NCBI GenBank assembly: GCA_964604565.1
Contig: CAZRZN010000089.1
Location: forward strand, 1-15,013
DNA length: 15,013 nt
Source of the DNA: CAZRZN01 sp964604565
GTDB lineage: Bacteria; Pseudomonadota; Alphaproteobacteria; Rhodobacterales; Rhodobacteraceae
Direction: 5' to 3'
Shown here: positions 8,114 through 15,013 of the stretch, one piece after another
How positions within the stretch are numbered: position 1 is the stretch's first letter
Layout of the letters: each line of letters starts with the position of its first letter
Position numbers and translations under genes: made by a program
Notes under the pieces: generated by a model
What the model was told of the DNA's origin: nothing
Database searches by the model: none
Seen by the model: the letters and a program-made list of their open reading frames with translations, nothing else

Positions 8114-9951
8114 GCGCCGCCTCCGGACAGGCGCGCCATCTCGGCCGGTGACAGGGCCCGGCCTTCCTTGAGCAATTCGTGATCGGCGCCGGTCAGCAGA
8201 TCCGCCGCGGTCATTACGCTGCGCCCGTCACGCCGCGCCTCGATCAGCGCGGTGCGCACCGCGTTCTTGATCTGCGCGCCGGTAAAGTCCAGCCCATCCG
8301 CCAGCCGCTGGAACACCTGTGACAGATCTTCGGACGGATGCGCCAAAGCCTGCGTCAGTCCGGCCCAAAGCCGCAGCCTCTGGGCGCTGTCGGGGCGCGG
8401 GAACTCCATCACCGCCCGCAGGCGGCGCAGGAACGCCGGGTCGACATTGTCGCGCCGGTTGGTGGCCAGAATGCAGCCGCCCGAATAGCTTTCGACCGCG
8501 CGCAACAGCACGTTGGTGTCGGAATTCAGATAACGCGCATGAGCGTCGCGCGCCTCGGTGCGTTTGCCGAAAACGCCGTCGGCCTCGTCAAAGAACAGAA
8601 CTGCGGCGTCATGTTCGGCCTGCGCAAAGACGGTTTGCAGGTTATGCGCGGTCTCGCCCACGTATTTCGACACGATCGCGCCGGTGTCCACGACATACAG
8701 ATCAACGCCCAGATCATGGGCGATCACTTCGGCGGCCATGGTCTTGCCGGTGCCGGAGGGGCCGGAAAACAGCGCAAAGACACCGCGCCCGCGCGGATAA
8801 AGACGCGCGGCGGCGGGATCGTCCCAAAGCGCAGGTGACAGCCGTATTTCCGCGCTGAGCCGTTGCAAGGCGCTGTGCAGACGCTCGGGCAGGATCAGGT
8901 CGCGCCAGCCCAGTTGCGCCGGGATCGGCTGGATGCGCGGATCAAGGCGCGCGATCTGGCGTTGGCGCAAAGCGGCGAGGGCCTCGCCGGCGGTGGCAGG
9001 CGCCGTTGCGGCAACGGCCGAGATGTCGCCCACCGTGGCGGGCTTCAGCGCGCAAACCTTGGCCTGATCACTCTCGGGCCACTCGGTGAAGCCTGCGCAC
9101 AAAGTGGCCCAGGCAGAGGCCCGTTCGGCATGGGGCAGCGGGCCAAGCTCGACGCGATGCGGCGTGCCGGGAAGGGTTGGGCCGGTGCCATCGAAGCTAC
9201 GGAAGAACCGCAACGGCAGGACGGGCGTGGCATCGGGAACGGTGACGCCCGCGCCGCCCACATAGATGGCGGGCCGCAGACCCAGCAGCGCGGCGCGCTC
9301 GGCGATCCGGATCAGCGCCAGCGCATCGGGCGGGGCAAGGTCGCGCAGATCGACCTCGAACGCCTCGGTGCCCAGCTGCGCGCAAACCGCGGCGACAAGG
9401 CTGCGACCGCCCGATCCCGGCGGCCCGGTGAGCGTCACAACGAGCGGCCCGGCCTCCGGGTCGCCAAGCGCCGCACTGGCGCGCGCCACAAGGTCCTGCA
9501 TCGGCCAATGCGGCAGCGGCGGCGGTGCGGCGCGCACCGAAATCCGGTCATGCCAGCGCGGCGGGATCGGATTACCGCCATCCAGCCAGTCACCGATGGT
9601 CTCGTCCAAGGACAGCGCCAGCGGCGCGCCGGGCGCAATCGCGGTCTCGGTCAGGATTTCCCACCAGATCAACGTGTTGCGCATCTCGGCCGGGGTGTCT
9701 CCGGCGGCAAGCCGGGCCTGCGCGGCAGTCAGCGGTCCGTGCAGGTCTGGGCTGCGCCACACCCCGAAGAACAGCGCCAGGAACCGGTAGCCTTCGGCTC
9801 CGAGGCCCAGAACCTGCGCCAGATGCGTCAGCCGTTCGTGAAAGGGCGGCGCGGGGGCAGGGTGATCGGGCGTCAGCGCCAGCACACTCAGCGCCCATTC
9901 GGTCAGGGTCTGCGGCTCGGGCGACGCCTGTTTGGGGATTGCGGTGCTCAT
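8110..9951 (-). CDS. AAA+ ATPase of the contractile injection system (Afp15/Pvc15-type)
   Basis: A 613-residue ATPase of the kind present in nearly all eCIS operons, where it is thought to aid particle assembly or cargo handling in the producing cell. The C-terminal AAA+ module is complete. Walker A is GPSGTGKT at 397-404, Walker B is LFFDEAD around 452-458, sensor 1 and the arginine-finger region are TNRRDNVDPAFLRRLR (497-512), and the small helical lid includes D-F-T-G-A-Q-I-K-N-A near 555-564. An N-terminal half (about 140-330) carries a degenerate P-loop GPPGSGGRS (176-184), in which the Walker lysine is replaced by arginine. This suggests an inactive first AAA-like domain, as in other family members. 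The ATG at 9951 is chosen because it forms an ATGA overlap with the terminator gene. The open frame reaches 10416, but that extension lies entirely in the neighbouring gene and is arginine-rich nonsense. Confidence 0.93.
   Translation of the reverse strand: MSTAIPKQASPEPQTLTEWALSVLALTPDHPAPAPPFHERLTHLAQVLGLGAEGYRFLALFFGVWRSPDLHGPLTAAQARLAAGDTPAEMRNTLIWWEILTETAIAPGAPLALSLDETIGDWLDGGNPIPPRWHDRISVRAAPPPLPHWPMQDLVARASAALGDPEAGPLVVTLTGPPGSGGRSLVAAVCAQLGTEAFEVDLRDLAPPDALALIRIAERAALLGLRPAIYVGGAGVTVPDATPVLPLRFFRSFDGTGPTLPGTPHRVELGPLPHAERASAWATLCAGFTEWPESDQAKVCALKPATVGDISAVAATAPATAGEALAALRQRQIARLDPRIQPIPAQLGWRDLILPERLHSALQRLSAEIRLSPALWDDPAAARLYPRGRGVFALFSGPSGTGKTMAAEVIAHDLGVDLYVVDTGAIVSKYVGETAHNLQTVFAQAEHDAAVLFFDEADGVFGKRTEARDAHARYLNSDTNVLLRAVESYSGGCILATNRRDNVDPAFLRRLRAVMEFPRPDSAQRLRLWAGLTQALAHPSEDLSQVFQRLADGLDFTGAQIKNAVRTALIEARRDGRSVMTAADLLTGADHELLKEGRALSPAEMARLSGGGA
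8120..8124 (-). promoter_or_regulatory. Strong ribosome binding site (GGAGG) of the 78-aa gene
   Basis: A perfect GGAGG lies six bases before the ATG at 8113-8111, within the last codons of the ATPase gene (Gly-Gly-Ala). It is the strongest Shine-Dalgarno match seen in the window. It suggests that the small protein, and by overlap the giant protein, is translated well. Confidence 0.7.
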
Positions 9952-11213
9952 GGCAGCGTCACCCAAAGCGGTGGCGCCGAAGCCCCGCGGATCAGCACCC
10001 GCACCGGCAGCGGGCGGCCCGGCGTCGCCGCCGCATCGGCCTGGAACCGCAGGCCCGTGTCGCTGTCGACGATGAACTCTCCGGGGCCGGGGTTTGGTCC
10101 GGCACCTTGCGTCAGCGGCTGGCCCAGCAGCGTCATCGCTGCATCGCCGGGCACGCCGCTCGGTGGCGCAAAGCCGCGCCCGGTCACGGTCACGATCCCG
10201 GCGGCGTCCGGTCCGGTCAGCCCGTCGGTCTGCGGGGTGATCGAAAAGGTCAGCGGGTTTGACAGGTACAGCACCGGCTGCGGTTGGCCGTCGCCGCCGG
10301 TCATCATGCGGGTGACCTGCACTTTGACGCGGTAGGTGCCGGGCGGAACATCGCGGCCCTGCGCGGTTGGCGCGGGCGTGGCCGAAACCTCGCCATCGGC
10401 CACCTGCACGGCCCACTCGGCACCCACCTCGACCGGATCGGCCCAGCTGTCGCTTTCCAGCACCAGCCGGATTTCGTCGCCCGCAAGATTGCCGCCGATA
10501 AAGGTGACGCGCCCACCGTATGGCACCTCGGCGGGGCGCAGTACCACGCGCTCGGTCGTGCCGTCGGCACGGCGCAGGTCCAGCCGGGATTCAGCGGCGA
10601 ACAGACGCGGCTCGCCGCTGGCAAACACGCCAAGGCCAAAGGCGAAGACACGCGGGCCGACGCGGGTCACGTCGACCGGCTCAAGCTGGGCGGCGACTTG
10701 GTAATAGACCGCCAGCCGCGCGGGCGTGTCGCCGGGGGTCCAATAGCCCACCGCCTCGGCCTGGCTGACCGGCTGCATCGAGGTGCGCAAGACCACATCC
10801 GTATCGTCGATGCCGATGGTGTCAAACAGCGCGATGCCGCCGGGGCGCGACGCGTGCGACAGCACTGCGTGTTCGTGAAAGGCCAGCATCGCCGCGGACA
10901 GCGCCACCTGCGCATCCTCTGCACCGGCGATGTCGTTGGTCTGCGGGTGCGACGTCAGTTGGTAGTTCAGGATCAGCCCCAGCGGCGCGAAATGCGGTGC
11001 GATTTCGGGCGGCGGTGGTGGCAGGGTCATCAGCGCCGGATCGCGGCCGACATGGTAAAGGAACAGCGTCAGCTCGGCGCCACCGGACTGATCCGGCGGC
11101 TGCGGGCTGACCACCGGCGCGGGGCGCGGCAACCAGATCGGCGAAACACGCATGTGTTCCTGCACCATGCGGGCCAATGTTCGGGTGATATATCGAATAT
11201 CGGGGACCGGCAT
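9948..11213 (-). CDS. eCIS tail terminator / cap protein (DUF4255, Pvc16/Afp16-like)
   Basis: A 421-residue protein. Its N-terminal ~180 residues match DUF4255 (Pvc16_N): an initial helix (IRYITRTLARMVQEHM), then E-L-T-L-F-L-Y-H-V near residues 47-55, a poly-proline loop, L-G-L-I-L-N-Y-Q-L-T near 78-87 and a helix with A-M-L-A-F-H-E-H near 108-115. In Afp and PVC this protein caps the distal tail end and fixes its length. The part beyond about 185 looks beta-rich with Ig- or IPT-like turns (G-R-V-T-F-I-G-G-N-L; G-I-V-T-V-T-G-R-G-F) and is long for a simple terminator. It may form an external decoration or tail-tip domain, which is inference. The start lies four bases after the proline-rich gene's TAG; its ribosome site is weak, suggesting coupling. 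Confidence 0.9.
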   Translation of the reverse strand: MPVPDIRYITRTLARMVQEHMRVSPIWLPRPAPVVSPQPPDQSGGAELTLFLYHVGRDPALMTLPPPPPEIAPHFAPLGLILNYQLTSHPQTNDIAGAEDAQVALSAAMLAFHEHAVLSHASRPGGIALFDTIGIDDTDVVLRTSMQPVSQAEAVGYWTPGDTPARLAVYYQVAAQLEPVDVTRVGPRVFAFGLGVFASGEPRLFAAESRLDLRRADGTTERVVLRPAEVPYGGRVTFIGGNLAGDEIRLVLESDSWADPVEVGAEWAVQVADGEVSATPAPTAQGRDVPPGTYRVKVQVTRMMTGGDGQPQPVLYLSNPLTFSITPQTDGLTGPDAAGIVTVTGRGFAPPSGVPGDAAMTLLGQPLTQGAGPNPGPGEFIVDSDTGLRFQADAAATPGRPLPVRVLIRGASAPPLWVTLP

Positions 11214-11217
11214 GGCG

Positions 11218-12042
11218 CTACAGCGGCTTCAGGCCGTGGCCAAAGCGACGGCGGGTGCGTGCGCCGACACGGCGGCGGGGCATGGCGTAAGCGGTGGTTG
11301 GGCCAGGCGCGGGGTCAGCGACGGTGACGATAATCTCACCAATCTCTAGCCGTGGCTGCCGAGTCTCAGTTGCGGGGCCGGGCGCGTCTTGCAAAGGCGG
11401 GGCTATAGCGGCGGGTGCGGCTTGCGGCGGTTCGATATGTGGCGCCTCGGGCGCAGGAATGGGATCGGCGGGGTCCGGCGCGGGTGGTTGGTGCCCGCTC
11501 AGTTGATCAAGATAGGCCTCGAAGAGTGCTAGATGGTCTTCGGGGCTCATGTCCTGGCGGGCGGGATCGTCGGCCTCTGGTGCCTTTGGTTGGTCGGTTT
11601 CTCGCGTGGGAGCGTCCGGCAGAGCGACTTGCTTGGGCCTGTCGGGTTGCAGCGGTTGAGTGTCGTCCGAGACTTGAACCGCCTCCGGCGTCGCCTTGGG
11701 CGCCTCCGGCTCTGCGGGCGTCATCTCAACCGGATCGGCGGGCCGCAGCGTGTCTGGTTGCAGCAATGGCGGCACCGGGCGCTCGGATATCGCCGGGGCA
11801 GGTTCGGGCGCTTCTTCCATGTGCAGCAGCGGAACCGGGTCCGTCCGAGGCTCGGCGCGGGGGGCGTCTTGGGCGGCCACGGCGGTCGGCGCGTCGGGCG
11901 GCGTCTCTGGGCGCGGGGCCGGGGCAGCGTCCGGCGTATCGCCGCCGTCCAGTGACAAGCGTTCGGGCTGCGGCAAAGGCGCCGCCGGGGCGGCCATCTC
12001 GGCGATACGTGCGCCCAGGGTCGAGAAATACCCCGCCTTCAT
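11218..12042 (-). CDS. Proline/alanine-rich disordered eCIS operon protein, unknown function
   Basis: A 274-residue protein without a recognisable enzymatic domain. It has a short ordered N-terminus (MKAGYFSTLGARIAEM), then long Pro/Ala/Glu/Asp-rich sequence to about residue 160, one likely helix (SPEDHLALFEAYLDQL, 166-181), more Pro-rich linker, a beta-like patch LEIGEIIVTV (232-241) and an arginine-rich tail (R-R-R near 256-258 and R-T-R-R-R near 262-266). I recall similar I-G-x-I-x-V patches in linker-rich proteins of other eCIS operons, but have no search to support this. The true start is the ATG at 12042, which makes an ATGA overlap with the chaperone gene and has AAGG at 12053-12056. 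The longer frame to 12144 only repeats chaperone coding DNA. Composition is much more biased than its neighbours. A flexible scaffold, cargo-binding or baseplate-linking role is speculation. Confidence 0.8.
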   Translation of the reverse strand: MKAGYFSTLGARIAEMAAPAAPLPQPERLSLDGGDTPDAAPAPRPETPPDAPTAVAAQDAPRAEPRTDPVPLLHMEEAPEPAPAISERPVPPLLQPDTLRPADPVEMTPAEPEAPKATPEAVQVSDDTQPLQPDRPKQVALPDAPTRETDQPKAPEADDPARQDMSPEDHLALFEAYLDQLSGHQPPAPDPADPIPAPEAPHIEPPQAAPAAIAPPLQDAPGPATETRQPRLEIGEIIVTVADPAPGPTTAYAMPRRRVGARTRRRFGHGLKPL

Positions 12043-12818
12043 CGTGCCACCGCCTTGGCCCGCACACTGTTGTCGCGCAGGATCTGCGCCACCAGCAACT
12101 GCCGTGTGTCGCGGGGCAGGCCGGTGATTTCGGCAAAGGACCACCGGTAATGGGCCGCCAGCAGGTGCACGTCACGCAGCACCGCGTGGCGCTGGTTGAG
12201 CAGGGTGGTCAGCAAGTAGCGCTCGGCGCGGAAGGCCAGCGGATTGGCGTAATCGCAATCGGGGCAGGTGGCGTTCAACGTCAGATCGATCAACGGCGCG
12301 ACCTTTGCCATGCGGGCCTCGACCGCGCTGCGCTGATCGGCGTCCTGTGCATCGGGCGCGCAGCGCAGGGCAATGACCTTGGCGGCGCGCGCGGCGTCCT
12401 GTCCGGCGGCGGCCAGCTCATCAACTCCGGTGGGAACGCGGAACCGCACGGCGGCCTCGTGATACCAGCCCTCATCGTCCGGTGCGTCCTCCGAAGGGGA
12501 CAGCGCGCCCAACAGGGCGCCAAGCGCAAAATCGAAATCAAAGCGTTCGTCACAGCGCGCGCACAGCGCATTGCCGGTTATCCGGTCGCCAAAGGTCGCT
12601 CGGTATAGCGCCGCCATCAACCGGTCACGGTCCGACACCGACATCTCGGCGGCTCTGCCGGGTGCCAGCACCGTGCCGGGCAGCAGCTCAAGACAGGCAT
12701 CGGCCAGCGCAATCGCATCGCGCGCACCGGTGCCCGTCACCGCCAGTTCGGCGCGGCCGGTCATTCGGGCAAGCAAAGCCTGCCCCGGTCCCGGCGGGTG
12801 ATGTAGGTCAAACAACAT
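12039..12818 (-). CDS. T4-baseplate-type assembly chaperone, putative zinc-ribbon protein
   Basis: A 259-residue protein resembling the T4 bacteriophage baseplate protein family (gp26/gp51-type, assembly factors not found in the mature particle). Supporting features are the C-terminal block VHLLAAHYRWSFAEITGLP (217-235), which corresponds to the family's I-H-x-L-A-x-x-Y-x-W-S-E-x-E-I-x-x-L-P, and an N-terminal helical region with R-D-R-L-M-A-A-L-Y (residues 64-72). It also has two CxxC pairs, C86/C89 and C185/C188, that could bind one zinc ion. The family assignment is moderately sure; the assembly role is from family knowledge and the zinc site is inferred. An AAAGGA ribosome site (12827-12832) lies eight bases before the ATG. 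It overlaps the next gene by ATGA. Confidence 0.75.
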   Translation of the reverse strand: MLFDLHHPPGPGQALLARMTGRAELAVTGTGARDAIALADACLELLPGTVLAPGRAAEMSVSDRDRLMAALYRATFGDRITGNALCARCDERFDFDFALGALLGALSPSEDAPDDEGWYHEAAVRFRVPTGVDELAAAGQDAARAAKVIALRCAPDAQDADQRSAVEARMAKVAPLIDLTLNATCPDCDYANPLAFRAERYLLTTLLNQRHAVLRDVHLLAAHYRWSFAEITGLPRDTRQLLVAQILRDNSVRAKAVAR

Positions 12819-12826
12819 GAAAACAG

Positions 12827-12832
12827 TCCTTT
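12827..12832 (-). promoter_or_regulatory. Ribosome binding site of the chaperone gene
   Basis: AAAGGA lies eight bases before the ATG at 12818-12816, in the 33-bp gap after the tube gene. This is the widest gap in the window. A short GTCC-CAAA-GGAC hairpin could form over it, but the stem is only 4 bp and is probably not meaningful. Confidence 0.55.
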
Positions 12833-12851
12833 GGGACGTGAGCTGGCCCGA

Positions 12852-13352
12852 TCAGGGCTCCATCGTTTCCGCCAGGGCCTCGTCGCGGGCGATGCCTTCG
12901 ACCTGCATGACCAGCCGTTCGATGGCGTAGCCTGCGGAATTGGCATCAAGCTGCGGCAGGAATTCCACCTCCGAGACCCAGCAATTGTACAGGAAATAGC
13001 GCCGCACGACCTGGTTCGCCTCGTTGAACAGCTCGACCGCGGCGTCCTTGCGAAACCCCTGTAGCGAGGGCTGACCCCGCTGGCCGACTTCGAAGACCTT
13101 GCGCGCCCAGGCTTCGAATTCGAAATCCCAGGTGATCCCGCGTTCCAGCGTGACGGGGTCGCATTTCACCATGCCCGGCCCGATATGCTGAATGTTGGGA
13201 TCGCCGCCTTCGCGGTGGGTGATGGTGTCGACCGTCTGCTTGAGCGCCGAGACGGTCGAGACGCCAAGCACATAGCGTTCATCCCATTTCACCCGAAAGC
13301 GGAAGTTCTTGTATGGCTCGAACCGGTGGGTGTTGACTGTAAATTCAGGCAT
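12852..13352 (-). CDS. eCIS inner tube protein (T4 gp19-like, Afp1/Afp5-type)
   Basis: A 166-residue protein of the size expected for an eCIS inner-tube subunit, which stacks as hexameric rings inside the sheath. Diagnostic segments are FEPYKNFRFRVKWD near residues 12-25, VLGVSTVSALKQTVDTI, the HREGGDP motif near residues 46-52 and the conserved TLERGITWDFEFEAWA block near 73-88. The C-terminal part has a strand carrying the Y-F-L-Y-N-C-W-V-S-E pattern. All match phage-tail tube proteins of contractile systems. Only one tube gene is visible, directly after the sheath. Its GAGG ribosome site (13361-13364) overlaps the sheath stop codon, linking sheath and tube expression, which must be produced in fixed proportion. 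Confidence 0.95.
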   Translation of the reverse strand: MPEFTVNTHRFEPYKNFRFRVKWDERYVLGVSTVSALKQTVDTITHREGGDPNIQHIGPGMVKCDPVTLERGITWDFEFEAWARKVFEVGQRGQPSLQGFRKDAAVELFNEANQVVRRYFLYNCWVSEVEFLPQLDANSAGYAIERLVMQVEGIARDEALAETMEP

Positions 13353-13360
13353 GTCGAAAT

Positions 13361-13364
13361 CCTC
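13361..13364 (-). promoter_or_regulatory. Ribosome binding site of the tube gene, overlapping the sheath stop
   Basis: GAGG lies eight bases before the ATG at 13352-13350. Its first two bases are the last two of the sheath TGA, so a ribosome terminating on the sheath can restart on the tube gene. Confidence 0.6.
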
Positions 13365-15013
13365 AAACGTCTATCTGTCCGGCCATCTGCTTGAGGCGGA
13401 TCACCACGAATTCGGCAGGTTTGAGCGGCGCCCATCCGACCAGAATGTTGACTACGCCCAGATCGATATCGGCCTGCGTGGTCGTTTCGCCGTCGCATTT
13501 GACGAAATAGGCCTCGTTCTTGGTGGCACCCTTGAAGAAGCCCTGCCGGAACAGCCGTGCCATGAAGGCGCCGACATTCATCCGGATCTGGCTCCACAGC
13601 ACTTCGCCATTGGGCTCGAACACCACCCACTGCAGGCCGTTATCCAGGCTTTCGGCAATGAACAGACCGGTGCGTTTGACGGGGATGTACTTGTTCTCCG
13701 AGGCAAACGCGTCGGCCCCGTCCAAAGTGCGCGCGCCCCAGGGGCGGACACCGGCCGGCGCACGGGTGATGCAGTTGACGCCCAGCGGGTTGAGCGTGCC
13801 GACCTGGCCATTGGACAACTCGCGCTGCACGCCGGTCACGCCGAACAGTGGCAGATCCTGCCCGGCAGGCGCCTTGAACACGCCGCGGGTGGCATCGGTG
13901 CGCGCGGCAAGTCCGGCCATCGCGCCCGAGGCGCCAATGGCGATGTCGCGTGTGCCTTCGTTGATCAGAATGCGCGGATAGAAGAGCGCCGCGTGATCCC
14001 GCGCGATGCCCACGCGCACGTCGTCGACGGCGGTGCTCATCTGTTGTGGCGTCAAGTTGCCGGGGGGGTCGACAAAAAGCATCGCGCGCCGCTGGCGGCA
14101 AAACGCGGTGGCGGGACCCAGGATCGGCTGCATGTCCTGATCTGTCTCGCGGTCGGGGGGCAGCACCATCAGGTTGAAGGCGGGCACATCGCTGTCGATG
14201 ATCGCGAACGCGTCGTCATAGTCGCCGGGCACCGGCGTGATCCCGTCGCTGGCGGGCATCGGGGCCGGGGTCTGCGTGCCTGCCGTGCCGGTGGCGCCGA
14301 CGCGAAAGCGCGGCACGTTCACATCTGCGAAAGCGGCATGCACCGAGGCCAGCGTATTGGGGCCGGATTCAACCGTCGGCATGTCCAGATCCTCGGCCTG
14401 GCCCGAGGTGAGCGAAAGCCGCAGCCCGCGCAGATGTGCGGTCCAAGGATTGAGCGCCGGATTGGCGGCGGCATCGGCATTGATCGCGTCGCGGATCTGG
14501 ACCAGCCGTTGCCGCACGCCATCCAGATTGCCGTTCTGGGTGCCCGCGGCCGGGTATGTGTCCATCACCACCGGATCGGCGCCGACCACACCCGGCGCAA
14601 GTGCCAGGTCGATCTGGCGCGTTACATCGGCGCCTGTCGCGTCAAAGCCGGGTAGGTCCAGCGTGACTAGATCCTGCTTGGCGTTGAAGGCAAAGCCCAT
14701 GAATTGCGGCACGTCGGAGGCGGCGATGCGGATGCCGTTGGGCGCCGGGCGGCGATGGGCATGGGCACCAACCTCAAGCCCGCCTTGTCCCGGTCCCATC
14801 ATCAGCGCCAGCGACAGGTCCTTGCCCAGCGTCGCGGGGCGCACCTTGATGTCGCCAGCATTGCCATCCGAGGCGATCTGGAGGAACCCGGTGTCGATGC
14901 CGCCGATCTGACCGGCCCCGCCGGTTTCAAGCGTCACTGCGACCGACACGCCGGGTTGACCGACCGCGTTGTAGGCCTGCGCGATCTGGTTGGCGATCTC
15001 GGGCAACACGGTG
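13363..15013 (-). CDS. Contractile tail sheath protein (Afp2-4-like), 5' end outside the window
   Basis: The reading frame is open to the right edge, so about 549 residues plus an unseen N-terminus are encoded. Contraction of this outer sheath drives the tube into the target. The C-terminal half is a textbook eCIS sheath: S-G-A-M-A-G-L-A-A-R-T-D-A-T-R-G-V-F-K-A-P-A-G (13866-13934), N-P-L-G-V-N-C-I-T with W-G-A-R-T-L, L-Q-W-V-V-F-E-P-N-G-E, I-R-M-N-V-G-A-F-M, LFRQGFFKG, AYFVKCD and finally LKPAEFVVIRLKQMAG. The visible first 200 residues (T-L-E-T-G-G..., D-L-V-T-L-D-L-P-G-F-D) do not look like the usual MPxYxTPGVYVEE start. They more likely belong to the protruding middle domain, so the GTG at 15009 is internal. 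The protein therefore seems to be one of the longer sheath types. Confidence 0.93.
   Translation of the reverse strand, partial: TVLPEIANQIAQAYNAVGQPGVSVAVTLETGGAGQIGGIDTGFLQIASDGNAGDIKVRPATLGKDLSLALMMGPGQGGLEVGAHAHRRPAPNGIRIAASDVPQFMGFAFNAKQDLVTLDLPGFDATGADVTRQIDLALAPGVVGADPVVMDTYPAAGTQNGNLDGVRQRLVQIRDAINADAAANPALNPWTAHLRGLRLSLTSGQAEDLDMPTVESGPNTLASVHAAFADVNVPRFRVGATGTAGTQTPAPMPASDGITPVPGDYDDAFAIIDSDVPAFNLMVLPPDRETDQDMQPILGPATAFCRQRRAMLFVDPPGNLTPQQMSTAVDDVRVGIARDHAALFYPRILINEGTRDIAIGASGAMAGLAARTDATRGVFKAPAGQDLPLFGVTGVQRELSNGQVGTLNPLGVNCITRAPAGVRPWGARTLDGADAFASENKYIPVKRTGLFIAESLDNGLQWVVFEPNGEVLWSQIRMNVGAFMARLFRQGFFKGATKNEAYFVKCDGETTTQADIDLGVVNILVGWAPLKPAEFVVIRLKQMAGQIDV

Noticed and set aside
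8863..10335. A 490-codon open frame on the plus strand
   Set aside because: It spans parts of two confidently assigned minus-strand genes (ATPase and terminator) and has an Arg/Gly/Gln-rich translation typical of a shadow frame.
9952..10416. N-terminal extension of the ATPase gene
   Set aside because: The added 155 residues are Arg/Ala-rich and come from DNA coding for the terminator in another frame. The ATG at 9951 with an ATGA overlap is the natural start.
12043..12144. Longer start of the proline-rich protein
   Set aside because: The extra 34 residues lie inside the chaperone gene. The ATG at 12042 has an ATGA overlap and an upstream AAGG.
13309..14655. A 448-codon open frame on the plus strand
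   Set aside because: It overlaps the well-supported sheath and the tube start in antisense, and has no recognisable domain.
15007..15009. GTG as the true start of the sheath
   Set aside because: The frame remains open to the edge, the upstream side is not visible, and the residues after it do not match a sheath N-terminus.

Overview
The window is one leftward (minus-strand) operon. It encodes part of an extracellular contractile injection system (eCIS), a phage-tail-like device of the Afp/PVC/MAC kind. No complete plus-strand gene, tRNA, rRNA, IS element or CRISPR array is visible. The DNA is GC-rich with strong G/C third-position bias, and protein style suits an alphaproteobacterium, perhaps Rhodobacteraceae. 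That placement is an impression from composition, not a database result.

In transcription order (right to left) the genes are: contractile sheath (start beyond the right edge), inner tube (gp19-like), a T4-baseplate-type assembly chaperone with two CxxC pairs, a proline-rich disordered protein, a DUF4255/Pvc16-type tail terminator with a long beta-rich extension, an Afp15-type AAA+ ATPase, a 78-residue small protein, a 2349-residue protein with two DUF4157 (eCIS-core) domains, and an Afp7-like CIS tube/cap adaptor protein. At the left edge the first ten codons of a further gene appear to start with GTG. Sheath, tube, terminator and ATPase are recognised confidently. Spike, gp25-like, PAAR, baseplate wedge, tape-measure and fibre genes are not in the window and presumably lie to the left.

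The genes are packed very tightly. Five junctions are 4-bp start/stop overlaps (four ATGA, one GTGA at the left edge), and the other gaps are 3, 4, 10 and 33 bp. This implies one transcript with translational coupling. No promoter or terminator is visible inside, and there is no stretch over 33 bp without a gene.

The most notable element is the giant protein (831-7880). It has an HEXXH-bearing DUF4157 domain at its N-terminus (H130-H134) and a second complete one at about residue 1719. The C-terminal tail after the second carries a His-His motif and a later THR...H motif, as in HNH-like toxin nucleases. It looks like two DUF4157 effectors fused in one reading frame and embedded within the structural genes, so it is the best candidate for an undescribed cargo or polyprotein toxin.
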